A DNA stretch of 29,219 bases from an uncultured Actinoplanes sp. (GTDB lineage: Bacteria > Actinomycetota > Actinomycetes > Mycobacteriales > Micromonosporaceae). Shown in pieces: positions 1-7,287 of the stretch. The DNA is taken from contig NZ_CAKUCL010000070.1 in the NCBI RefSeq assembly GCF_934643405.1, positions 1-29,219 of the forward strand, written 5' to 3'. Below the pieces are notes generated by a model, which searched no databases, was not told where the DNA came from, and worked only from the letters and a program-made list of their open reading frames with translations. Position 1 is the stretch's first letter. The number at the start of each line of letters is the position of its first letter. Position numbers and translations under genes: made by a program.

Positions 1-345
1 GGGCGGATGTCCCCACGGGTCGGTGCACTCAGCGTTCGTGGGGATTCCCGCCGTTCCGGCGGGCGGATGTCCCCACGCGTTGGTGCACCTGACGATTGTG
101 GGGATTTACGCCGTTCCGGCGGGCGGAAGTCCCCACGCGTTGGGGCGCTCGGCGTTTGTGGGGATTCGCGCCAGTGTGGGCGGCGGATGTCCCCACGCGT
201 TGGTGCACTTGGCGTCTGTGGGGATTTGCGCCGTTCCGGCCGGCGGATGTCCCCACGGGTTGGTGGGTTCGGGAGGTGTGGGGAATTGCGCCGGTGTGGC
301 GGGCGTAAGTCCCCACGCGTGGGGGCGGCTGGGGCGCGGGGCGAT
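1..345. repeat. Tandem array of six 60-bp units (minisatellite)
   Basis: Six consecutive units with an exact 60-bp period begin at 1, 61, 121, 181, 241 and 301. The sixth decays after about 20 bases, and the array is cut by the window start. Each unit carries TCCCCAC at unit positions 10-16 and GTGGGGA at 38-44, a perfect 7-bp inverted pair 21 bases apart, plus a CGCCGTTCCGGC-type junction. Because 60 is a multiple of three, several frames stay open and read as 20-residue repeats. All frames being open equally argues against coding. The whole unit varies between copies, so it is not a repeat/spacer CRISPR layout. Function is unknown. Confidence 0.9.
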
Positions 346-425
346 GCGGGGCGGGCCTTAATTTGCTGGATCAACGGGGGCCGGCGGGCGCTGCAAAACA
401 AGATCAAGACGGGTCGCAAGGCTCT

Positions 426-449
426 ACTTTTGCTAACGGCGACAAAAGT
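426..449. promoter_or_regulatory. Inverted repeat ACTTTTG-N10-CAAAAGT, probable operator
   Basis: A perfect 7-bp inverted repeat (426-432 and 443-449) lies upstream of the ROK regulator gene. It abuts a promoter-like TTGGCG (449-454), 17-bp spacer, TATGGA (472-477). Sugar-responsive ROK repressors commonly bind AT-rich palindromes near their own promoters, so autoregulation of the sugar operon from this site is a reasonable inference. An alternative -35 (TTGCTA, 430-435) would place the site inside the promoter. Confidence 0.5.
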
Positions 450-477
450 TGGCGTTGATCTTCGAGAAAGGTATGGA
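449..477 (+). promoter_or_regulatory. Candidate promoter of the sugar operon
   Basis: TTGGCG (449-454), a 17-base spacer and TATGGA (472-477) fit a housekeeping-type promoter, placing the start near 484. It directly follows the ACTTTTG/CAAAAGT inverted repeat. A second weaker pairing, TTGCTA (430-435) with GTTGAT (454-459), cannot be excluded and would give a longer leader. Confidence 0.4.
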
Positions 478-554
478 CTCCGGAGGCGGAAGACGCCTAC
501 TGTGACGGGCACGACACGCAGCGAGTACTGCGATGTCCCTCGCCTCCGGAGGTC
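476..554 (+). promoter_or_regulatory. Long inverted repeat covering the ROK ribosome-binding site
   Basis: Bases 476-488 pair with 541-554 (13 bp, one bulged base). Each arm contains the 8-bp palindrome CTCCGGAG (478-485 and 544-551). The right arm includes the GGAGG Shine-Dalgarno of the GTG start at 558, so in a long enough transcript the helix would mask the ribosome-binding site. If transcription starts near 484 only part of the left arm is transcribed, and the two palindromes would then act as DNA sites. Confidence 0.45.
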
Positions 555-557
555 TCC

Positions 558-1763
558 GTGCACGTCGCCGACGCTCCCCACCTGCGGGTTCTTCGCCTGC
601 TGCGGGATGAGGGGCCGGTGTCCCGGGCCGAGCTCGGCGACCGTCTCGAGCTGACCCGCCCGCGCCTCCTGGCCGAGGTCGAGCGCCTCGTCGGGGCCGG
701 TCTCATCGCCGAGGCCGGCATGGCCGCCTCCCGCGGTGGCCGCCGGTCCACGCTGGTCGAGCTGCAGCCCCGCCTGCGTTTCGCCGCGGTCGACCTGGGC
801 GCCAGCTCCATCGACATCGAGGTGACCAACGGCCGCCTGGAGCCGGTCGCCGCCTACCGCGAGCCCGCCGACATCCGTTCCGGGCCGAAGGCGATCATCC
901 AGCGGATCAACGAGCTGCTGGCCAAGGCCCGCACCGACGGCGCGTTCGAACGGCTCGACGCGATCGGCATCGGCGTGCCGGGGCCGGTCAGTTTCCGCGA
1001 CGGCGTCCCGGTCAGCCCGCCGATCATGCCGGGCTGGGACCGCTATCCGGTGCGTGAGGTGCTGGCCCGCGAGCACGGCTGCCCGGCCGTCGTCGACAAC
1101 GACGTGAACATCATGGCGATCGGCGAGCGGCACGGCGGGGTGGCCCACTCGGTCGACGACTTCCTGTTCGTCAAGATCGGTACGGGCATCGGGTGCGGCA
1201 TCCACCTGGCCGGCAGCGTCTACCGGGGCGTCGACGGCTGTGCCGGGGACATCGGCCACATCCAGGTCGACGCGAACGGCCCGGTCTGCTCGTGCGGGAA
1301 CACCGGCTGCCTGGAGGCGCTGTTCAGCGGTGCGGCGCTGGCCCGCGACGCGCTCGCCGCGGCGCGCTCCGGCGAGTCCCCGGCGCTGGCCGAGCGGCTC
1401 GCCGCCCAGCAGTCGGCGGCCGAGGGCGACGACGAGGCGCGCATCTCCGCCCGGGACGTGGCCGAGGGTGCCGCCGAGGGCGACGTCACCTGCATCCGGC
1501 TGATCCGCGAGGGCGGCCGCCGGGTCGGCGGGGTGCTGGCCACCCTGGTCTCCTTCGCCAACCCGTCGATGATCGTGATCGGCGGCGGTCTCGCGCAGCT
1601 CGGCCACGTGCTTCTGGCCGAGATCCGCAGCGTGGTCTACCGCCGGTCGCTCCCGCTGGCCACCGGCAATCTCCCGGTGGTCCTCTCCGAGCTGGGCGGC
1701 CGGGCCGGGGTCACCGGCGCCGCCGTTCTGGCCAGCGACACCGTGTTCGAGCAGGCGTCATGA
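558..1763 (+). CDS. ROK family transcriptional regulator (sugar-sensing repressor)
   Basis: A 401-residue protein with an N-terminal winged helix-turn-helix (about residues 6-60) and a ROK sugar-kinase-like fold (about 73-395). Visible ROK marks are DLGAS (79-83), GIGVPGP, DND (180-182, the catalytic-type Asp), KIGTGIGCGI and the zinc motif CSCGNTGC (C244, C246, C251, with H234). The HTH makes a repressor more likely than a metabolic kinase, though the kinase residues look intact. The start is GTG with GGAGG six bases upstream; no ATG fits better. Its TGA overlaps the ATG of the ABC ATPase gene (ATGA), so it belongs to the transport operon and probably represses it until a sugar binds. The ligand cannot be read from sequence. 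Confidence 0.9.
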   Translation: MHVADAPHLRVLRLLRDEGPVSRAELGDRLELTRPRLLAEVERLVGAGLIAEAGMAASRGGRRSTLVELQPRLRFAAVDLGASSIDIEVTNGRLEPVAAYREPADIRSGPKAIIQRINELLAKARTDGAFERLDAIGIGVPGPVSFRDGVPVSPPIMPGWDRYPVREVLAREHGCPAVVDNDVNIMAIGERHGGVAHSVDDFLFVKIGTGIGCGIHLAGSVYRGVDGCAGDIGHIQVDANGPVCSCGNTGCLEALFSGAALARDALAAARSGESPALAERLAAQQSAAEGDDEARISARDVAEGAAEGDVTCIRLIREGGRRVGGVLATLVSFANPSMIVIGGGLAQLGHVLLAEIRSVVYRRSLPLATGNLPVVLSELGGRAGVTGAAVLASDTVFEQAS

Positions 1764-3364
1764 CCGAGGAGCCGGGAATGGAGACGAGCGAGGCCCCACC
1801 CGTGGAGCAGACCCCGCCGGTGCCGGGGCGGGACGACCAGGGCGGTGGCGGCGGGCACGAGGTGGTGCTGCGGCTCACCGACGTGGTGAAGACCTTCCCC
1901 GGCGTACGGGCATTGGACGGCGTGCAGCTGGAAGTGCGCGCCGGTGAGGTCCATTGCCTGCTGGGCCAGAACGGCGCCGGCAAGTCCACCCTGATCAAGG
2001 TGCTGGCCGGTGTGCACCACGCGGACAGCGGCGACATCAGCTGGCTCGGCGAGCCCTTCGCGCCGGCGACACCGCAGGCCGCGATGCGGGCCGGCATCGC
2101 CACGATCTATCAGGAGCTCGACCTCGTCGACGATCTGTCGGTCGCGGAGAACGCGTTCCTGGGGCATGAGGAGAGTCGCTTCGGCTTCTCCCGGCGACGG
2201 TCCGCGGCGTACAAAACCCGGGAGATCTTGGCTCGTCTGGGCCATGCCGAGATCCCGCCGCGACGTCTGGTGCGCACGCTGCCGGCCGCGGCGAAGCAGA
2301 TCGTCAGCATGGCGCGTGCGCTCTCGCACGACGCCCGGCTGATCGTCATGGACGAGCCCAGCGCCGTGCTCGCGCATGACGAGGTGGAGAACCTCTTCCG
2401 GATCATCCGGGGGCTCACCGCGCAGGGCATCGCGGTCATCTACATCTCGCACCGGCTCGAGGAGATCCGCGAGATCGGCGACCGGGTGACCGTGCTCAAG
2501 GACGGGCGCACCACCGCGGCGAACCTGCCGGCCCGCAGCACACCGACGCGCGAGCTGGTCAGCAAGATGACCGGCCGCAGCATCGAGTACGTCTTCCCGC
2601 CGCGCCCGCCCGCGCCCGACGCCGAGCCCCTGCTGGTCGTCGAGGGCCTGACCCGCGAGGGCGAGTTCGTCGACGCGAATCTCGCGGTCGCCCCGGGCGA
2701 GATCGTCGGCATCGCCGGACTGGTCGGTTCGGGCCGTTCGGAACTGCTCGAGACGATCTTCGGGGCGCGCCGCGCGGACGCCGGCACGGTCACCCTCGCC
2801 GGCAAGCGGATCACCAGCGTCGGCGCCGCGGTGCGCAACGGCATGGGCATGGCGCCCGAGGAGCGCAAGAGCCAGGCACTGCTGCTGGACGAGCCGATCT
2901 ACAAGAACATGACGCTCTCGTCGTTCGCCGGCTTCGCGCGCGCCGGGTTCACCGACGCGGGCGACGAGCGCAAGGCGGCCACCAGGACCGCGGACTCGCT
3001 GGAGCTGCGGCCGCTGGACGTGAGCCGGCCGGTGCGCACGCTGTCCGGCGGCAATCAGCAGAAGGTCGTGGTCGGTCGCTGGCTGCTCGGCGACACGAAA
3101 CTGCTGCTGCTCGACGAGCCGACCCGGGGCGTGGACGTCGGCGCCCGGGCGGAGCTGTATCAGGTCATTCGCGGCCTGGCCGCGAACGGCGTGGGGGTGC
3201 TGCTGGTCTCCAGCGAGGTACCGGAGGTGCTCGGCCTGGCCGACCGGGTGCTGGTCATGCGGGAGGGCCGTCTCATCCACGAGGCGCCCGCGGAGGAGTT
3301 GGCCGAGGACACGGTGCTCGACCTCGTGATGGCGGGGTCCTTGATGGAAGGGGAACCGGCATGA
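1760..3364 (+). CDS. Sugar ABC transporter ATP-binding protein, two fused ABC domains (RbsA/XylG type)
   Basis: A 534-residue ATPase with two ABC domains, the usual size for RbsA-type importers. The N-terminal domain has Walker A GQNGAGKS (69-76), a Q-loop and MDEPSAVL, but its signature is an atypical LPAAAKQ. The C-terminal domain has a degenerate Walker A (GLVGSGRS), a canonical LSGGNQQK signature and LLLLDEPTRGVDVGA. One complete and one degenerate site is normal for this family. It should couple ATP hydrolysis to uptake through the permease at 3450. The start ATG at 1760 overlaps the ROK stop; an internal ATG at 1778 is an alternative. The first ~33 residues are a low-complexity Pro/Glu/Gly extension. 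Confidence 0.93.
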   Translation: MTEEPGMETSEAPPVEQTPPVPGRDDQGGGGGHEVVLRLTDVVKTFPGVRALDGVQLEVRAGEVHCLLGQNGAGKSTLIKVLAGVHHADSGDISWLGEPFAPATPQAAMRAGIATIYQELDLVDDLSVAENAFLGHEESRFGFSRRRSAAYKTREILARLGHAEIPPRRLVRTLPAAAKQIVSMARALSHDARLIVMDEPSAVLAHDEVENLFRIIRGLTAQGIAVIYISHRLEEIREIGDRVTVLKDGRTTAANLPARSTPTRELVSKMTGRSIEYVFPPRPPAPDAEPLLVVEGLTREGEFVDANLAVAPGEIVGIAGLVGSGRSELLETIFGARRADAGTVTLAGKRITSVGAAVRNGMGMAPEERKSQALLLDEPIYKNMTLSSFAGFARAGFTDAGDERKAATRTADSLELRPLDVSRPVRTLSGGNQQKVVVGRWLLGDTKLLLLDEPTRGVDVGARAELYQVIRGLAANGVGVLLVSSEVPEVLGLADRVLVMREGRLIHEAPAEELAEDTVLDLVMAGSLMEGEPA

Positions 3365-3453
3365 CCGCCTGCACCGAGCGGCACTTGCGTGAGTCGCACC
3401 GCAAGGCCGGGGACGAGGGCCGGAAGGGCATGCCCAAGGGAGGCAGGGAATGA
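3361..3453 (+). CDS. Possible 30-residue coupling ORF between ATPase and permease genes
   Basis: This ORF starts at an ATG that overlaps the ATPase stop (ATGA, 3361-3364) and ends in a TGA that overlaps the permease ATG (ATGA, 3450-3453). It therefore exactly fills the gap and would let ribosomes pass from one gene to the next. The peptide is very polar, rich in Arg, Lys, Glu and Gly, with one Cys and no recognisable domain. It also contains the GGAGG-like site used by the permease. Coding is uncertain; the case rests on the double overlap. Confidence 0.35.
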   Translation: MTACTERHLRESHRKAGDEGRKGMPKGGRE

Positions 3454-4466
3454 TCACCGAGACGGCGCCCTCTGACGTGCAGGCCGGCAAGCAGAAGCGC
3501 CGGCTCGACGAGGGTGTGCTGCGCAATCTGGGTCTCGTCGGCGTGCTCGTCGTCCTGGTGATCATCGGGATCGTCACCAGGCCCGAGCTCTACGGCGACG
3601 CGACCTGGGTGAAGAACAACGTTCTGACGATCCTCCAGCAGGCGTCCGCCATCGGCGTCGTCACGGTGGGGATGACGTTTGTGATCATCGGCGGCGGCAT
3701 CGACCTCTCGGTCGGCGCGATCATCGCGCTCGCCGGGGTCTGGGCCACGACGCTCGCGACACAGAGCTACGGCGCCGCCGGCATGATCTTCACGGCCCTG
3801 GTGGTCGGCATCGTGGTCGGGCTGGTCAACGGCGTCCTCATCGCGTACGGGAAACTGGTCCCGTTCATCGCCACGCTCGCCATCCTGGTCGCCGCCCGGG
3901 GGCTCGCCGCGCAGATCTCCGGCAAGCAGACGCAGGTGTCGACGAACCTGACGATCAACAACCTGGCCACCGAGAAGATCCTCGGGATTCCGCTGCTGGT
4001 CTGGATCCTCGCCCTGGTCGTGGCCGCCGGCTGGGTCCTGCTCAACCGCACCACCTTCGGCCGGCGCACGGTCGCGGTCGGCGGCAATCCCGAGGCCGCC
4101 CGCCTGGCCGGCATCAACGTCAAGCGGCAGACCCTGATGCTCTACGCCCTGTCCGGGCTGTGCTGCGGCATCGGCGCGATCATGCTGACCTCGCAGGCCA
4201 CCAGTGCTCAGGCCGCCATGGCCAACCTGTACGAACTGGACGCGATCGCCGCGGCGATCATCGGCGGCACGCTGCTCAGCGGCGGTCGCGGCACCATCAT
4301 CGGTGCCCTCTTCGGCGTGCTGGTCTTCTCGACCATCACCAACCTCTTCGCGATCAACAACCTCTCCACCGAGGTCCAGAACATGGTCAAGGGCGGCATC
4401 ATCGTCGCCGCGGTCTTGATCCAGCAGTTCCGTTACCGCTCTCTCACGCAACTCCTGAAGCGCTGA
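3450..4466 (+). CDS. Sugar ABC transporter permease (RbsC/AraH family)
   Basis: A 338-residue polytopic membrane protein typical of the BPD_transp_2 family. After a charged N-terminus (about 25 residues) come eight to ten hydrophobic segments. Family marks include GMTFVIIGGGIDLSVGA near residues 71-87, the GRRTVAVGGNPEAARLAGI cytoplasmic loop that contacts the ATPase, and IGGTLLSGGRGTI near 270-282. It should form the homodimeric channel for the sugar. The ATG has GGAGGCAGG upstream and overlaps the tiny upstream ORF. A small hairpin (4474-4496) separates it from the binding-protein gene. Confidence 0.93.
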   Translation: MITETAPSDVQAGKQKRRLDEGVLRNLGLVGVLVVLVIIGIVTRPELYGDATWVKNNVLTILQQASAIGVVTVGMTFVIIGGGIDLSVGAIIALAGVWATTLATQSYGAAGMIFTALVVGIVVGLVNGVLIAYGKLVPFIATLAILVAARGLAAQISGKQTQVSTNLTINNLATEKILGIPLLVWILALVVAAGWVLLNRTTFGRRTVAVGGNPEAARLAGINVKRQTLMLYALSGLCCGIGAIMLTSQATSAQAAMANLYELDAIAAAIIGGTLLSGGRGTIIGALFGVLVFSTITNLFAINNLSTEVQNMVKGGIIVAAVLIQQFRYRSLTQLLKR

Positions 4467-4473
4467 CCTTTTC

Positions 4474-4496
4474 ACCCGGATTATCGACGTCCGGGT
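4474..4496 (+). promoter_or_regulatory. Intergenic hairpin before the binding-protein gene
   Basis: ACCCGGA (4474-4480) and TCCGGGT (4490-4496) form a perfect 7-bp stem with a 9-base loop, just after the permease stop and 9 bases before the GGGAGG of the lipoprotein gene. Hairpins here commonly stabilise or partly terminate mRNA so that the binding protein is made in excess; that role is inferred. Confidence 0.45.
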
Positions 4497-4514
4497 ATCT
4501 CCTTGGGAGGTTCG

Positions 4515-5561
4515 ATGTCCGCTTTGTCCCGTAGGCGCGTTCTGTTCGGCGGCGCTGCCGTCGGCGCCGGCGCCCTTCTCACCGCGTGCACCAGCAACAC
4601 CCCCGAGAACAACGCGCAGGTCAACAACAACACCGACTCGAGCGCGAACCCGAACGCCGCGGCCGGCGCGAAGGTGGTGATCGGCTTCTCCGCTCCCGCC
4701 GCCGACCACGGCTGGATCGCGGCCATCACCAACAACGCCAAGGCCCAGGCCTCCGTCTACTCCGACGTGGAGCTGCGCTCGGTGGCGGCCGGCGCGGACG
4801 CGGCCGCCCAGCGGGCCGCCCTGTCCACGCTGATCTCGCAGAAGCCCAACGTCATCGTGATGCTTCCGCACGACGGCAAGGAGCTCAACGCCTCGGGCCT
4901 GGAGGCGATGAAGGCCGGCATCCCGGTGGTCAACCTGGACCGCGCCTTCCCCGACCAGGCCGCGTACCGGCTGCAGATCAAGGGCGACAACTTCGGCATG
5001 GGCCTCGCCGCCGGGGCGTACATCGGCGAGCAGCTGAAGGCCAAGGGCGTCAGCAACCCGATCATCGGCGAGATCCCCGGCATCGACTCGCTGGAATTGA
5101 CCCAGGAGCGCTCGAAGGGCTTCAACACCGCCCTCGCCACGTACGGCTTCAAGGTGGCCAACCGCCGCCCCGCCGAGTTCACCGCCGACTCCGGGCAGGC
5201 CGCCGCGACCGCGTTGCTGCAGGCGCTGCCCAAGATGGACGCGGTCTGGAACCACGACGACGACCAGGGCATCGGGGTGCTCGCCGCGATCAAGCAGGCG
5301 AACCGCAGCGAGTTCTTCATGGTCGGCGGCGCCGGCTCCAAGGCGGCCATCGACGCGATCGCCGCCGACAACAGTGTGCTGAAGGCGACTGTGACCTACA
5401 GCCCGTCGATGGCATCGTCGGCCATCTCTCTGGCCAGGTTGATCGGCCAGGGCAAGGGAATGAGCGACCTGGTCGAGCTCCAGGTGCCCAAGGAGATCAC
5501 GCTAGCGTCGGAAACGATCACGAAGGAAAACGCGGCGAAGTACAACAAGCTGGGCTTCTAG
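4515..5561 (+). CDS. Sugar-binding lipoprotein (Peripla_BP_4 type), Tat-like signal
   Basis: A 348-residue substrate-binding protein of the RbsB class. The N-terminus has a twin-arginine stretch SRRRVLF (5-11), a hydrophobic segment and a lipobox LTAC with C25, then an Asn/Thr-rich linker. Export by Tat and lipid anchoring on the outer face of the membrane are expected. The fold follows the usual pattern: VVIGFSAPAADHGW at the first strand, MLPHDGKEL, GIPVVNLDR and a hinge-region WNHDDDQGIG. I start at the ATG at 4515, six bases after GGGAGG, because it begins a clean signal peptide. It delivers sugar to the upstream permease/ATPase pair. Substrate identity is unknown. Confidence 0.92.
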   Translation: MSALSRRRVLFGGAAVGAGALLTACTSNTPENNAQVNNNTDSSANPNAAAGAKVVIGFSAPAADHGWIAAITNNAKAQASVYSDVELRSVAAGADAAAQRAALSTLISQKPNVIVMLPHDGKELNASGLEAMKAGIPVVNLDRAFPDQAAYRLQIKGDNFGMGLAAGAYIGEQLKAKGVSNPIIGEIPGIDSLELTQERSKGFNTALATYGFKVANRRPAEFTADSGQAAATALLQALPKMDAVWNHDDDQGIGVLAAIKQANRSEFFMVGGAGSKAAIDAIAADNSVLKATVTYSPSMASSAISLARLIGQGKGMSDLVELQVPKEITLASETITKENAAKYNKLGF

Positions 5562-5576
5562 GGGAGAGAAAAACAC

Positions 5577-6764
5577 ATGTCGGAACAGCTGCGGGTCGGC
5601 ATGGTCGGCTACGCGTTCATGGGTGCCGCGCACTCACAGGCGTGGCGCACCGTCAACCACGCATTCGACCTGCCGCTGGCGGCACGGATGACGGCGGTGA
5701 GCGGCCGCTCGCCCGAGGGCGTCGCGGCCGCCGCCGCGAAACTCGGCTGGGCGGAGCACACCACCGACTGGCGTACGTTGATCGCCCGGGACGACATCGA
5801 TCTGATCGACATCTGCACCCCGGGCGACACGCACGCCGAGATCGCGCTCGCCGCCCTCGCCGCCGGCAAGCACGTGCTCTGCGAGAAACCCCTGGCCAAT
5901 TCGGTGGAAGAGGCACGGGAGATGGCCTCGGCCGCGGCCAAGGCGGCGGCGGGGGGCGTACGGGCGATGTGCGGGTTCAACTACCGCAGGGTGCCCGCCG
6001 TGGCGCTCATGCGGCAGCTGATCGCGGACGGCAAGATCGGCACCATCCGGCACGTCCGGGCCGTCTACCTGCAGGACTGGATCGTCGATCCCGAGTTCCC
6101 GCTGGTGTGGCGCCTGCGCAAGGAGGTCGCCGGGTCCGGGGCTCTGGGTGACATCGGTGCGCACATCGTGGACATGACCCAGTTCGTCACCGGACAGTCG
6201 ATCACCTCGGTGTCCGCGCTGACCGAGACGTTCGTGAAGTCGCGGCCGCTGCCGTCGGCGTCCACCGGCCTGTCCGCGTCCGCCGGCAGCGCCCAGTTCG
6301 GCGAGGTGACGGTCGACGACGCCGCGCTGTTCCTGGCCCGGCTCAGCGGGGGAGCGGTCGCCACGTACGAGGCCACCCGCTTCGCCACCGGCCGCAAGAA
6401 CGGGCTGCGCGTGGAGATCAACGGCTCCCTGGGCTCGGTCGCGTTCGACTTCGAGCGGATGAACGAGCTGGAGTTCTACGACGGCACCCGGCCGACCGCC
6501 GAGCAGGGCTTCACCCGGATCCTGGTGACCGAGCCGGAGCACCCGTACATGGCGGCGTGGTGGCCGCCGGGCCACCTCATCGGATACGAGCACTCGTTCA
6601 CCCACGAGATGCGTGACCTGATCGAGGCGATCGCCACCGGGCAGCAGCCGACGCCGACCTTCCAGGACGCGCTGCAGGTGCAGCTGGTTTTGGACGCGGT
6701 GTCCAAGTCGGCCGAGACCGCCCGCTGGACGGAGGTGGAGGAGCCGGTCCTGTCGGCGGTCTGA
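5577..6764 (+). CDS. Gfo/Idh/MocA family NAD(P)-dependent sugar dehydrogenase
   Basis: A 395-residue oxidoreductase. The N-terminal Rossmann domain carries GMVGYAFMGAAH (8-19); the EKP motif is at 103-105 (K104 is the usual catalytic Lys), and the C-terminal domain has GALGDIGAHIVD (188-199) with D192 and H196 in the usual active-site positions. Family members oxidise a ring hydroxyl of sugars or inositols, often giving 3-keto sugars. The gene sits 15 bases after the lipoprotein gene with a strong GGGGAGAG site, so it is in the transport operon. With the isomerase-like protein downstream it suggests a keto-sugar oxidation and isomerisation route. The exact substrate is not visible. Confidence 0.9.
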   Translation: MSEQLRVGMVGYAFMGAAHSQAWRTVNHAFDLPLAARMTAVSGRSPEGVAAAAAKLGWAEHTTDWRTLIARDDIDLIDICTPGDTHAEIALAALAAGKHVLCEKPLANSVEEAREMASAAAKAAAGGVRAMCGFNYRRVPAVALMRQLIADGKIGTIRHVRAVYLQDWIVDPEFPLVWRLRKEVAGSGALGDIGAHIVDMTQFVTGQSITSVSALTETFVKSRPLPSASTGLSASAGSAQFGEVTVDDAALFLARLSGGAVATYEATRFATGRKNGLRVEINGSLGSVAFDFERMNELEFYDGTRPTAEQGFTRILVTEPEHPYMAAWWPPGHLIGYEHSFTHEMRDLIEAIATGQQPTPTFQDALQVQLVLDAVSKSAETARWTEVEEPVLSAV

Positions 6765-7161
6765 GCCGCCGGGTGAACGTCCGCCGTGTGCCGGCGAGGG
6801 ACGATGCGGTTGCGCCCCGCGTCGGCCGGCCCGCGGCGGAACAGCGATGCGTATGTACGAGCGGTCTCCGCCCGTACATACGCATCTTCGCGTTCGCGGC
6901 CGGCGCACGAATGATCGTCTGGTGCATGTCCGATCGTGCACATGGCGCACACGAGTGCCTCGTTGCCCGGGTGTGCCTCCTCGGCTTTCCGCCTCTCCGG
7001 GGCAGGTCACCATGCGTGACGACATCGATCACGGACGATCTGTTCGGTTTCCTTCGATCATGTTCTCGCCGGTCACCGCGTCGCACGGCCGGTACGCCGC
7101 TGATCCTCAGGGCACATGACGCTCGTACTCGAGGGCAAGGGAGCCCACGGATGGAGGCGAC
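6765..7161. other. Intergenic stretch without a convincing gene
   Basis: Apart from the 41-base hairpin at 6846-6886 I see no gene here. Open frames lack the G/C third-position bias and ribosome-binding sites of the neighbours. The part near 7020-7070 is noticeably less G+C rich, which fits a promoter region for the genes that follow. Confidence 0.6.
6846..6886. promoter_or_regulatory. Perfect 14-bp inverted repeat downstream of the dehydrogenase gene
   Basis: GATGCGTATGTACG (6846-6859) is exactly complementary to 6873-6886, and within the 13-base loop GCGG/CCGC can add four more pairs around TCT. It lies 81 bases past the dehydrogenase stop. There is no U-tract after it, so it is either a terminator of the U-less actinobacterial type or a large operator. 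Confidence 0.6.
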
Positions 7162-7287
7162 ATGGCAACCGGACGGCCCGGCATTCGCACGTCGAGCACC
7201 GGCCGCCGCATGGTCCATACTGGAGCCCCAAGCACGCGCCGATGCACGTGCAGATGCACCAGTGCATTCGTCCGGGGAGGACTCTGA
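7162..7287 (+). CDS. Possible 41-residue leader ORF coupled to the EboE-like gene
   Basis: The ATG at 7162 follows GGAGG by five bases, and the stop overlaps the next ATG as TGATG (7285-7289), a typical coupling arrangement. The peptide is basic and its second half is Cys-rich (three Cys in five residues around 28-32). Third-position G/C is weaker than in neighbouring genes, and the region also holds two DNA palindromes, so it may be a regulatory leader and not a stable protein. No family recognised. Confidence 0.3.
   Translation: MATGRPGIRTSSTGRRMVHTGAPSTRRCTCRCTSAFVRGGL
7243..7266. promoter_or_regulatory. Two tandem palindromes upstream of the EboE-like gene
   Basis: TGCACGTGCA (7243-7252) and TGCACCAGTGCA (7255-7266) are both perfectly palindromic, with centres 13 bp apart, ending about 10 bases before the GGGGAGG site of the gene at 7287. 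Such paired sites suggest binding of a dimeric regulator. The regulator is unknown; no promoter can be placed with confidence. Confidence 0.45.

Noticed and set aside
1..345. CRISPR array or repeat-protein gene
   Set aside because: There is no invariant repeat with unique spacers, and several frames are open at once, so neither CRISPR nor coding is supported.
4503..4514. Earlier TTG start of the binding protein
   Set aside because: It would place the ribosome-binding GGGAGG inside the coding region; the ATG at 4515 begins a clean Tat lipoprotein signal.
3273..5255. Very long minus-strand ORF opposite the permease and lipoprotein genes
   Set aside because: It is the antisense shadow of well-identified genes in high-GC DNA.
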